A stretch of DNA of 61,997 nt. Origin: Rhodospirillum sp. (GTDB lineage Bacteria > Pseudomonadota > Alphaproteobacteria > Dongiales > Dongiaceae). The notes below the pieces were generated by a model. That model made no database searches, was not told the origin of the DNA, and worked only from the letters and a program-made list of their open reading frames with translations. The stretch spans positions 1-61,997 of the forward strand of contig PNKY01000019.1 of assembly GCA_013822765.1 (NCBI GenBank), given 5' to 3'. Each line of letters starts with the position of its first letter. Position 1 is the first letter of the stretch. Position numbers and translations under genes: made by a program. This document shows, in pieces, positions 1 to 7,523 of this stretch.

Positions 1-193
1 CTTGGATCGACTGCTGCAGCAGCGGAATCGCGTCGGCATATTCCTCGTCGTCGATCAGGTCCTCGGCCTGCTTGTAGAGGTCGGGCTTGGCCGATTCCGA
101 GGACGAGCTGGTGCCGGCGGCATAGCCGATCGCCGGCAGGGCTATCAGGCCCAGCGCCACGATGGCGACGGCGCGAAAATCGCTTGGCTTCAT
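1..193 (-). CDS. Secreted TPR-like protein, 5' part only (runs off the window)
   Basis: The first 64 codons of a minus-strand gene are present; the rest lies beyond the left edge. The start at 193 is preceded by a good ribosome-binding site (GGGAGAG) about seven bases upstream. The protein opens with a signal peptide (MKPSDFRAVAIVALGLIALP, then AIGYAAG) and continues with a helix resembling the first half of a tetratricopeptide repeat (YKQAEDLIDDEEYADAIPLL). It is probably a periplasmic TPR protein; its partner and role cannot be told from this fragment. Confidence 0.6.
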   Translation of the reverse strand, partial: MKPSDFRAVAIVALGLIALPAIGYAAGTSSSSESAKPDLYKQAEDLIDDEEYADAIPLLQQSIQ

Positions 194-318
194 GACATGT
201 CTCTCCCTTTGTCGAATGTCGAACCCATCCTGTCCCGGACGGCATGCGACGGCAGTGAACCAAGTCACAGATGATGCGACGCTGATTTTCGTTTCGGCAT
301 CACAAGAACGTGACGGCG

Positions 319-1002
319 TTAGTCGCTATACCGCTCCTCCTCCCACGGGTCGCCGTGGTTGTGATAGCCGCGCACTTCCCAGAAGCCAGGCTGGTCGTCG
401 GCCGCGAAGGTGATGCGCTTCACCCACTTGGCGCTTTTCCAGAAATAGAGCTGGGGCGCCACCATGCGCAGCGGACCGCCATGCTCGACGGTCAGCGGCT
501 CGCCCTCCCAATGGGTGGCCAGCAGCGCGTCAGGGACGGCGAACTCGTCCAGCGGCAGGTTGGTGGTGTAGGTGTCGTATGACTGGAGCAGCGCGAACCT
601 GGCTTCGGGCCTGGGTCGCACCAGGGCAAGCAGGTCGCTCACCAGCACACCGCGCCAGCGGTTGCCGTAGCGCGACCAGGCAGTCACGCAATGGATGTCG
701 CTGGTTGCCTCCGACTGGGGCAGGTCCACGAATTCCTGCCAACCGAGCGTGACGGGGTTTTCCACCAGGCCGTCGACGGTGAGCCGCCAGAGCTTCAGGT
801 CGATCTTGGGCTGTGCGCCGAGGTCGAGCACCGGCCAGGTCTTCACCTCGCGCTGGCCCGGCGGCAGGCGCTGGGCTTCTGGGCGGAACGTCGTGCCGGT
901 CAGGAGCCGGCCCTCGGCGGCCCATTCCTGCTTCCGTTTGATCAGCTTTTCGCGGAACGGGCCGGTGTCGTCCTGGCCCGAATCATTATCCTGGTCAGCC
1001 AT
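319..1002 (-). CDS. Sulfite oxidase-like molybdopterin oxidoreductase
   Basis: This 227-residue protein belongs to the oxidoreductase molybdopterin-binding family, the fold of sulfite oxidase and MsrP, in its short soluble form. It has the expected progression: a charged N-terminus, the LWRLTVDGLVENP segment, and the IHCVTAWSRYGNRW motif whose Cys105 is the predicted molybdenum ligand. It ends with the family's ITFAADDQPGFWEVRGYHNHGDPW segment. I see no signal peptide or transmembrane helix, so a cytoplasmic location is likely. The physiological substrate of these short homologues is not established. The start at 1002 has GGAG seven bases upstream. It is divergent from the one-carbon operon and shares a 197-base intergenic region with it. 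Confidence 0.85.
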   Translation of the reverse strand: MADQDNDSGQDDTGPFREKLIKRKQEWAAEGRLLTGTTFRPEAQRLPPGQREVKTWPVLDLGAQPKIDLKLWRLTVDGLVENPVTLGWQEFVDLPQSEATSDIHCVTAWSRYGNRWRGVLVSDLLALVRPRPEARFALLQSYDTYTTNLPLDEFAVPDALLATHWEGEPLTVEHGGPLRMVAPQLYFWKSAKWVKRITFAADDQPGFWEVRGYHNHGDPWEEERYSD

Positions 1003-1060
1003 ATCGGAACTCCATATGTCCTCAACATAGGTCCCCTTTGTTACGGGAGAAGGGATTTCG

Positions 1061-1084
1061 CAGTTGAATGCTCAATTCACACTG
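1061..1084. promoter_or_regulatory. Interrupted inverted repeat in divergent promoter region
   Basis: The sequence contains CAGT-TGAAT-gctca-ATTCA-c-ACTG: a perfect TGAAT/ATTCA palindrome flanked by CAGT and ACTG. It lies in the 197-base gap between the sulfite-oxidase-like gene and the one-carbon operon, about 115 bases before the start of the latter. Size and symmetry fit an operator for a dimeric regulator, but no regulator gene is adjacent and the assignment is by symmetry only. Confidence 0.35.
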
Positions 1085-1199
1085 TTTCGATGCATGAATG
1101 TACCTGGGCGTTCCTTGCATTCCCCCATTCCAAGCTGTAAGAACGGGATGGGACTGGGCGAAATTCCCGAGATTTTTCTGTGATTTAGAAGGACGAGCG

Positions 1200-4100
1200 A
1201 TGTCCGAATTGCGCCTCGCGCACGGCCTGCGTTTCGAAGACCTGTATGACCCGGCCGGGCTGGCGCGGATCGACGGCCTGTTCGTCGACCACCTGTGCGC
1301 CTCGGACGAGGGCCTGGCCGGCCGCCTGATGGCGGGGCGGGCCGAGCCGGCGAGCCTGGATGCCAAGGCCGAGTCTGCCCTCATCATCGCCGCGGCCGCC
1401 CATGTGGATGACTTCCTGGGCGAGCTGTTCGGGATCAAGGACGAGCTCGGCGCCCTGCGCAAGCAGCACACCGAGCTGGCGCCGCTCTATTCGGTGAAGC
1501 GCCTGTTCGTGCAGCGCCGCGCCCTGAAGGCGCACAACGAAGCGGCGGCCGCCGCGCTCGATGCCGATGCGATCCGTGCGGAGCTGACGCCGCTCATCGG
1601 CGGCAAGTTCGACGAGCTGAGTTTCGCGACCCACGTCGACACCTGGCTGAAGAACGAAGCGAACCACGCGCGCGAGCTTGACCTCGCAACCAAGTATGCG
1701 GCCTGGGCGACCCAGACGCCGGCCGGCAAGGCGCTGCATCGCAAGGGCGTGCTATTCAAGGCGCCGCGCAAGGTCGATCCGATGCACCTGGTGCATCTGG
1801 AATCGGAGACGCGGCACGGCATCCCGACCCTGAAGCTCGCCGACGACAAGCTGCGGGCGCGCGAAGCCTTCCACCTGACCGATCAGGGCATGGACCTCAA
1901 CCACGCGCTGGACCAGGTGAACTACTGCATCTTCTGCCACAACCAGGGCAAGGACAGCTGCTCGACCGGGCTCAAGGAAAAGGACGGTACGTTCAAGAAG
2001 AGCGTATTCGGCGTGACGCTCGCTGGCTGCCCGCTCGAGGAAAAGATCTCCGAGATGCACACGGTGAAGGGCGACGGCCTGCCGATCGGCGCGCTCGGCA
2101 TCATCGCCATCGACAACCCGATGTGCGCGGCCACCGGCCACCGGATCTGCAACGACTGCATGAAGTCGTGCATCTACCAGAAGCAGGACCCGGTCGACAT
2201 TCCTCAAGCGGAGACGCGCTCGCTCAAGGACGTGCTTGGCCTGCCCTGGGGCTTCGAGATCTATGGGCTGCTCACACGCTGGAACCCGCTCAACATCCAT
2301 GCGCCGGTCGCCAAACCGGCCAGCGGCCGCAAGGTGCTGGTGGTCGGCCTCGGCCCCGCCGGCTACACGCTGTCGCACTATCTGCTGAATGACGGCCACA
2401 CCGTGGTGGCGATCGATGGCCTCAAGATCGAACCGCTCGATGCGACTTTGTCGGGCGTGAAGCCGGACGGCACGCGCGCGCCTTTCAAGGCCATCAGGCA
2501 TCTCAGCGAATTGCAGGAAGATTTGAACGACCGCGTGATGGCGGGCTTCGGCGGCGTCGCCGAATACGGCATCACTGTGCGCTGGGACAAGAACTTCCTC
2601 AAGATCATCCGCCTGCTGCTGGAGCGGCGCGCCAGCTTTGCGATGTTCGGCGGCGTGCGGTTCGGCGGCACGATCACGGCCGAGCAGGCGTTCGAGATGG
2701 GCTTCGACCATGTCGCGCTGGCGCTCGGCGCCGGCAAGCCGACTCTGCTGTCGATCCCCGGCGGCCTGTCGCGCGGCGTGCGCATGGCGTCGGACTTCCT
2801 GATGGCGCTGCAGCTGACCGGCGCAGCCAAGCAGGATTCGATCGCCAACCTTCAGCTGCGCCTGCCGAGCGTGGTGATCGGCGGCGGCCTGACTGCGATC
2901 GACACCGCGACTGAGGCGATGGCCTACTACCCGGTGCAGGTCGAGAAGTTCATGAAGCGCTACGAGACCCTGGTCGCCGAGCATGGCGCCGAGGGCGTGC
3001 GCGCGAGATTCTCCACCATCGAGCAGGAAGTGGCGGACGACTACATCGCCCACGCCAAGGCGTTCCGCGCCGAACGGGCGCGTGCGGGCGCGGCCGGCGA
3101 GGCGCCGAAGCTGTCCAAGCTGATCGACGGTTGGGGCGGCGTCACCATCGCCTATCGCCGGCGCTTGATCGATTCGCCCTCCTATACGCTGAACCACGAG
3201 GAAGTGGAAAAGGCGATGGAGGAAGGCATCCGCTTCACTGAAGGCCTGACGCCCACGCGCATCGACCAGGACGCGACTGGCCATGCCGAGCGCATTCACT
3301 TCAAGAACGCGGAAGGCGCCGAGTGCTCGATGCCGGCGCGCGCCGTGCTGGTGGCGGCGGGCACGCGGCCCAACACCGTGCTGGCGCGCGAAGATGGCGA
3401 CAACTTCAAGGTCGACGGCCAGTATTTCCAGGCGCTGAACGACGAGGGCGCGGTGGTGAAGCCGGAGAAGCTCGCCAAGCCAAGCGAAGTGCGCGTCATC
3501 ACCGAGATGCGCCCCGATGGCCGGGCCGTCAGCTTCTTCGGCGACCTGCATCCCTCCTTCGCCGGCAACGTGGTGAAGGCGATGGGCAGCGCCAAGCTCG
3601 GCTGGCCGGTGGTGTCGCAGACCCTGGCGAAGCTACCGGCCGCGGCGAGCAAGGACCACGCCGCGTTCCTGGGCGACCTCAACCGCCGCCTGCGCGCGAA
3701 GATCCGCACCGTCAACCGCCTGACGCCGACCATCGTCGAAGTGGTGGTGGAAGCGCCGCAAGCCGCCGCCAACTTCCTGCCGGGCGAGTTCTATCGCCTG
3801 CAGAATTTCGAGACGCTGGCGCCGAAGACGCGCGACACCCGTCTCACCATGGAAGGCCTTGCGCTGACCGGCGCCTGGACCGACGAGAAGGAAGGCCTGG
3901 TCGGCCTGATCGTGCTGGAGATGGGCGGATCGTCCGACCTGTGCGCCTGGCTGCAGCCGAACGAGCCGGTGATCCTGATGGGCCCGACCGGCACGCCAAC
4001 CCATACGCCGGCCGGCGAGACCGTGCTGCTGGCGGGCGGCGGCCTCGGCAACGCGGTGCTGTTCTCGATCGGCCGCGCATTGAAAGCCGCGGGATCGAAG

Positions 4101-4670
4101 GTCGTCTATTTCGCCGGCTACAAGAAGCTGCAGGACCGCTACAAGGTCGAGGAGATCGAGGCGGCGTCCGATGTCGTGGTGTGGTCGAGCGACGAAGGCC
4201 CCGGCTTCAGCGCCGACCGACCACAGGACAAGACTTTCGTCGGCAACATCGTGCAATCGATCCTGAGTTACGCGAAGGGCGACCTCGGACCAACGACCAT
4301 CAAGATCGAGGAGGTCGACCGCATCATCGCGATCGGCTCCGACGGCATGATGAATGCGGTGGCGCGGGCGCGACACGAGGTGCTGAAGCCATTCCTCAAG
4401 TCATCGCATTGCGCGATCGGCTCCATCAACTCGCCGATGCAGTGCATGATGAAAGAGGTCTGCGCCCAGTGCCTGCAGCCGCACAAGGATCCGGTGACGG
4501 GCGTGGAGACGGTGGTGTTCTCCTGCTTCAACCAGGACCAGAAACTGGACGAAGTCGATTTCGGCGCGCTGCGCCAGCGCCTCGGCCAGAACTCGGTGCA
4601 TGAGAAGCTGACCGTGCAGTGGATCGACCACGCGCTGAAGCAGTTGGACGAAAAGCGCGCGACCGCTTAA
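1200..4670 (+). CDS. Nfn-like FAD/NAD(P) iron-sulfur oxidoreductase (GltD-like plus PyrK/FNR-like halves)
   Basis: This 1156-residue flavoprotein opens the one-carbon operon. Residues 1-240 are a helical region I cannot assign. Two cysteine groups follow (C243, C246, C254, C277 and C309, C317, C320, C324), arranged as for two iron-sulfur clusters. Next is a GltD/NfnB-like module with an FAD Rossmann motif near 378 (VLVVGLGPAGY) and a second nucleotide-binding motif near 557 (VVIGGGLTAID). From about 827 to the end is a ferredoxin-reductase/PyrK-like module ending in C1082-x5-C1088-x2-C1091-x17-C1109, the usual 2Fe-2S site. GltD-like and PyrK-like modules together are the parts of the bifurcating transhydrogenase NfnAB, here in one chain. 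A role in taking electrons from methyl-THF oxidation is inferred from the neighbours. The start at 1200 is chosen over 1098 because AAGGACGAG precedes it and the extra residues are not family-like. Confidence 0.85.
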   Translation: MSELRLAHGLRFEDLYDPAGLARIDGLFVDHLCASDEGLAGRLMAGRAEPASLDAKAESALIIAAAAHVDDFLGELFGIKDELGALRKQHTELAPLYSVKRLFVQRRALKAHNEAAAAALDADAIRAELTPLIGGKFDELSFATHVDTWLKNEANHARELDLATKYAAWATQTPAGKALHRKGVLFKAPRKVDPMHLVHLESETRHGIPTLKLADDKLRAREAFHLTDQGMDLNHALDQVNYCIFCHNQGKDSCSTGLKEKDGTFKKSVFGVTLAGCPLEEKISEMHTVKGDGLPIGALGIIAIDNPMCAATGHRICNDCMKSCIYQKQDPVDIPQAETRSLKDVLGLPWGFEIYGLLTRWNPLNIHAPVAKPASGRKVLVVGLGPAGYTLSHYLLNDGHTVVAIDGLKIEPLDATLSGVKPDGTRAPFKAIRHLSELQEDLNDRVMAGFGGVAEYGITVRWDKNFLKIIRLLLERRASFAMFGGVRFGGTITAEQAFEMGFDHVALALGAGKPTLLSIPGGLSRGVRMASDFLMALQLTGAAKQDSIANLQLRLPSVVIGGGLTAIDTATEAMAYYPVQVEKFMKRYETLVAEHGAEGVRARFSTIEQEVADDYIAHAKAFRAERARAGAAGEAPKLSKLIDGWGGVTIAYRRRLIDSPSYTLNHEEVEKAMEEGIRFTEGLTPTRIDQDATGHAERIHFKNAEGAECSMPARAVLVAAGTRPNTVLAREDGDNFKVDGQYFQALNDEGAVVKPEKLAKPSEVRVITEMRPDGRAVSFFGDLHPSFAGNVVKAMGSAKLGWPVVSQTLAKLPAAASKDHAAFLGDLNRRLRAKIRTVNRLTPTIVEVVVEAPQAAANFLPGEFYRLQNFETLAPKTRDTRLTMEGLALTGAWTDEKEGLVGLIVLEMGGSSDLCAWLQPNEPVILMGPTGTPTHTPAGETVLLAGGGLGNAVLFSIGRALKAAGSKVVYFAGYKKLQDRYKVEEIEAASDVVVWSSDEGPGFSADRPQDKTFVGNIVQSILSYAKGDLGPTTIKIEEVDRIIAIGSDGMMNAVARARHEVLKPFLKSSHCAIGSINSPMQCMMKEVCAQCLQPHKDPVTGVETVVFSCFNQDQKLDEVDFGALRQRLGQNSVHEKLTVQWIDHALKQLDEKRATA

Positions 4671-4841
4671 CAAGCCGGCCCGGAACGACCACATATAGCC
4701 TATCCGCGACAAAGGCTCGGTCGCTTTCAGGCGATCCCCGGTCGCGGCAATAGCAGCCCGGCACCCCTGCCGGCCTTAAGGATTTTACCCGAGAAGGCGG
4801 CGTCCAGGCCCATTGGTTTTGGGGGCGCCGAATCAAAGGTT

Positions 4842-5441
4842 ATGGCGGACGGCCCAAAGACCCTGTTCATCGCCTGCGGCGCACTGGCCAAGGAATTCTT
4901 GGCGGTGAGCAAGGCGAGTGGCTGGGACGACCGGGTGGAGATCACCTGCCTGCCGGCGATCTGGCACAACCGGCCGGAAAAGATCGCTCCGGGTGTCCAA
5001 CGCAAGATCAGAGCCGGGCGGAAGAAGTTCGACCGCATCTTCGTGCTCTACGGCGATTGCGGCTCCGGGGGCGAGCTGGACCGCGTTCTCGCCGAAGAGG
5101 GCGTGGAGCGCATCGAGGGGCCGCACTGCTATCAGTGGTTTGCCGGGACGGCGGACTTCGAGAAGATGATGGATGAGGAGCCGGGCACGTTCTTCCTGAC
5201 GGACTATCTGGCGCGCCACTTCGAGCGCCTGATCTGGCAGGGGTTCGGGATCGAGAAGCATCCGGAGTTGCGCGACATGTATTTCGGCAACTACCACAAA
5301 CTGGTCTACCTGGCGCAGATCGAGGACTCGGATCTGCTGCAGCGGGCCAAGTCGGCGGCGGAACGGTTGAACCTGGAGTTCGTGCATCGCCGCACCGGTT
5401 ACGGCGAGTTCGCGGACTTCATGCGGCAGAAGATGGTGTAG
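4842..5441 (+). CDS. DUF1638 domain protein
   Basis: This 199-residue cytoplasmic protein matches the DUF1638 family. It shows the N-terminal TLFIACGALAKEFL segment, the glycine-rich FVLYGDCGSGGELDRVL turn, and the conserved GPHCYQWFAG and FFLTDYLARHFERL blocks. Its biochemical function is unknown. It lies 170 bases after the flavoprotein gene and its stop codon overlaps the start region of the next gene, so the two small proteins are translationally coupled. Homologues commonly sit with corrinoid methyltransferases and RACE proteins, which points to the methyl-transfer pathway. Two cysteines in turn-like settings (C50-region and GPHC) could bind a metal or cofactor; that is inference. Confidence 0.85.
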   Translation: MADGPKTLFIACGALAKEFLAVSKASGWDDRVEITCLPAIWHNRPEKIAPGVQRKIRAGRKKFDRIFVLYGDCGSGGELDRVLAEEGVERIEGPHCYQWFAGTADFEKMMDEEPGTFFLTDYLARHFERLIWQGFGIEKHPELRDMYFGNYHKLVYLAQIEDSDLLQRAKSAAERLNLEFVHRRTGYGEFADFMRQKMV

Positions 5442-5443
5442 TG

Positions 5444-5746
5444 ATGGCGCAGTTGGTAGTGGTCTATTGGCGGGACATCCCGGCCCAGGTGATCGTGAAA
5501 AAGGGCCGCGAGAGCGCCAAGGTGCAGTTGACCGAGCGCTTCGAAAAGGCGATCGACCGCGCCGCCATGCGCGCCAACCTGCGCGATACGGATTCGTATC
5601 TGGCCGAGTGGCGCCGTGCCTCGCCAGTCGAGGTGAGCGACGATCTGCAAGCCGAGGTCGACAAGAAGGCCGCGGAGCTGGAAGCGACGTTCGATGACGC
5701 GAAGCTGAAGTCGCTGGTCGAAAGCGGCGGCGTGGAGAAGGTCTAG
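5444..5746 (+). CDS. 'Virulence factor' family small protein
   Basis: The product is about 100 residues and matches the family misleadingly named 'virulence factor'. It begins AQLVVVYWRDIPAQVIVKKG and ends in a lysine/glutamate-rich helix. I use ATG at 5444; GTG at 5441 is one codon upstream and overlaps the preceding stop. Coupling to the DUF1638 gene and position inside the one-carbon operon suggest a role in corrinoid/THF methyl transfer rather than in virulence. No catalytic motif is visible. A small adaptor or accessory subunit is a reasonable but untested reading. Confidence 0.8.
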   Translation: MAQLVVVYWRDIPAQVIVKKGRESAKVQLTERFEKAIDRAAMRANLRDTDSYLAEWRRASPVEVSDDLQAEVDKKAAELEATFDDAKLKSLVESGGVEKV

Positions 5747-5781
5747 ATGAAGCGCTCCCACGCACGTCGGACGTTCTCTTT

Positions 5782-5894
5782 CCTCCCCCGAGCCGGGGGA
5801 GGATTAAGGTGGGGCCGCCGGCGCCTCCGCTCGACTCGATCTTCGCTTGAGAGAACAACCCCCACCCCGACCCTCCCCCAACTTGGGGGAGGGG
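5782..5894. repeat. Double-palindrome intergenic repeat, copy 1
   Basis: The element has a GC-rich palindrome at each end. The left one is CCTCCCCCGAGCCGGGGGAGG; the right one is CCCTCCCCCAACTTGGGGGAGGG with a CCCCCACCCCGA flank. The flanks pair with each other (GGTGGGG against CCCCACC), so the whole unit can fold back on itself. The middle contains TCTTCGCTTGAG. A second copy occupies 11784-11891. It resembles REP-type palindromes scattered between genes in many Alphaproteobacteria. This copy splits the one-carbon operon between the 'virulence factor' and MetV-like genes. Confidence 0.8.
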
Positions 5895-5936
5895 ATTCTT
5901 GTGAACGCGTTCGCGCGCTAAAGGCGAGGCACTGAG

Positions 5937-6509
5937 ATGTATGCCGTGCGCTTGTGGTCGGTGCGCCATGCGAAGGGCCTCAATGCGTTTTATCGCGCGT
6001 TCGAGAAGGCGCTGATCGGGCTGCATCCGCTGTGGAACAAGATCGGCTACGAGAAGCTCGAGAAGCCGTTCGAGGGTGTCGAGCGCGTGACCAAGGGCTT
6101 CCTGTTCGACTGCCAGATGTGCGGGCAGTGCGCCCTCTCCTCCACCGGCATGTCGTGCCCGATGAACTGCCCGAAGAATTTGCGCAACGGCCCGTGCGGC
6201 GGCGTGCGCGATAACGGGCATTGCGAGGTGAAGCCGGAGATGAAGTGCGTGTGGGTGCAGGCCTGGGCCGGCGCCGACCGCATGGGCCTCAAGGCCGACG
6301 AAGGCCACAAGATCCTCGACGTGCAACGCGCGGTCGATCACCGGCTCAAGGGCAAGTCGTCCTGGCTGCGGGTGGTGCGCATTGCCGCGGGCCTGGAAGA
6401 CCAGGCCGGCAACAAGCCGAAGCCGCCGGCCGCCAAGCCCGGCGCGACCAAGGACCTCGCCGCCGTCTCCGCCTCCGTGCAGGCCAAGAAGGAAGGCCAG
6501 GCCGCATGA
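5937..6509 (+). CDS. MTHFR C-terminal-domain protein, MetV-like iron-sulfur/zinc partner of MTHFR
   Basis: This 190-residue protein matches the methylenetetrahydrofolate reductase C-terminal domain family, called MetV in acetogens, where it is the partner of MetF. Its core holds eight cysteines at 59, 62, 65, 74, 78, 87, 96 and 104 (CQMCGQC, SCPMNCPKNLRNGPCGG). They are expected to bind an iron-sulfur cluster or zinc and connect the MTHFR flavin to an external redox partner. The last 40 residues are rich in Pro, Ala and Lys and probably disordered. Its stop overlaps the metF start (ATGA), so the two subunits are probably made together. A separate cysteine-rich subunit indicates the MetFV-type enzyme rather than the simple NADH-dependent MetF. 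Confidence 0.88.
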   Translation: MYAVRLWSVRHAKGLNAFYRAFEKALIGLHPLWNKIGYEKLEKPFEGVERVTKGFLFDCQMCGQCALSSTGMSCPMNCPKNLRNGPCGGVRDNGHCEVKPEMKCVWVQAWAGADRMGLKADEGHKILDVQRAVDHRLKGKSSWLRVVRIAAGLEDQAGNKPKPPAAKPGATKDLAAVSASVQAKKEGQAA

Positions 6510-7510
6510 ATGACGGCCACCATAGCTACGACCCCGCGGCCCCGCTGCCGCTGCTGCCCGGCCACTCGTCGGGCGGACGGCTGGAGCGCGTGCTGCGGCT
6601 GGGCCGCTTTGCCGTCACCGCCGAGTTGAACCCGCCGGACAGCTCCGATCCGCGCGACGTCTATGAGCGTGCCCTCGTCCTCTCCGAGGTGTGCGACGCC
6701 ATCAACGCGACCGATGCCTCCGGCGCCAACTGTCACATGTCCTCGGTCGGCATCTGCTCGCTGCTGACCCGCGCGGGCTATGCCGTCATCATGCAGATCT
6801 CCTGCCGCGACCGGAACCGCATCGCCATCCAGGGCGACGTGCTGGGGGCCGCGGCCATGGGGGTTCAGAACATCCTCTGCCTCACCGGCGACGGCGTGCA
6901 GGCCGGCGACCAGCCGGCGGCCAAGCCGGTGTTCGACTTTGATTCAACTTCGTTGCTGGAATGCATCCGCACCATGCGGGACAAGGGACACTTCCTGTCG
7001 GGTCGCAAATTGACGACGCCGCCACGAGTTTTTCTTGGGGCCGCCGCCAACCCGTTCGCGCCGCCCTACGAATACCGGGCGGTCCACATCGCCAAGAAGA
7101 TCGCGGCGGGGGCCCAGTTCATCCAGACCCAGTATTGCTTCGACGTGCCGCTATTGCGCAAATTCATGGACAAAGTGCGCGAGCAGGGTCTGCATGAGAA
7201 GGCGTTCTTTCTGATCGGCGTCGGACCGTTGCCGTCCGCCAAGACCGCCCGCTGGATGAAGAACAACGTGCCCGGGGTGCATATCCCCGAGGCGATCATC
7301 GAGCGGATGGAGAAGGCCAAGGACCAGCGGGCCGAAGGCAAGCAATTGGCGATCGACCTGATCCAGGAGATCAAGGAGATCGAAGGCGTATCAGGCGTGC
7401 ACGTGATGGCCTACCGGCAGGAAGAGTTCGTGAACGAGATCATCCAGGCCTCCGGCGTCATGCGGAACAGACAACAACGGCGCGCGGTCGAACCCGCCGC
7501 TTCTTCGTGA
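6506..7510 (+). CDS. metF: Methylenetetrahydrofolate reductase (MetF family)
   Basis: The 334-residue protein is an FAD-dependent (beta/alpha)8 MTHFR that interconverts methyl-THF and methylene-THF. It carries the catalytic-Glu strand (FAVTAELNPPDSSDP), the CRDRNR and LCLTGDG motifs at the flavin site, and the QTQYCFD motif at the folate site. The start at 6506 is inside the MetV-like stop (ATGA overlap) and gives a protein of normal length; the open frame back to 6221 is a shadow of the previous gene. Placed between MetV-like and corrinoid-methyltransferase genes, it most likely runs in the oxidative direction, turning methyl-THF into methylene-THF. The electron acceptor may be the large flavoprotein at 1200-4670, which is inference. 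Confidence 0.93.
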   Translation: MNDGHHSYDPAAPLPLLPGHSSGGRLERVLRLGRFAVTAELNPPDSSDPRDVYERALVLSEVCDAINATDASGANCHMSSVGICSLLTRAGYAVIMQISCRDRNRIAIQGDVLGAAAMGVQNILCLTGDGVQAGDQPAAKPVFDFDSTSLLECIRTMRDKGHFLSGRKLTTPPRVFLGAAANPFAPPYEYRAVHIAKKIAAGAQFIQTQYCFDVPLLRKFMDKVREQGLHEKAFFLIGVGPLPSAKTARWMKNNVPGVHIPEAIIERMEKAKDQRAEGKQLAIDLIQEIKEIEGVSGVHVMAYRQEEFVNEIIQASGVMRNRQQRRAVEPAASS

Positions 7511-7523
7511 AAGGATTGCGTAT

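Noticed and set aside
1752..3551. 599-codon minus-strand open frame
   Set aside because: Antisense shadow of the Nfn-like flavoprotein with no recognisable domain.
4671..4841. Possible cobalamin riboswitch in the gap before the DUF1638 gene
   Set aside because: The pathway uses corrinoids, so I looked for a B12 box and the surrounding stems, but found no convincing match.
5782..5894. Reading the palindromic repeat as a CRISPR or attachment site
   Set aside because: There are only two copies, 6 kb apart, each a self-contained double palindrome with no regular spacers, integrase or flanking duplication.
4833..6341. 502-codon minus-strand open frame
   Set aside because: Runs antisense through three good genes and the intergenic repeat; composition is shadow-like.
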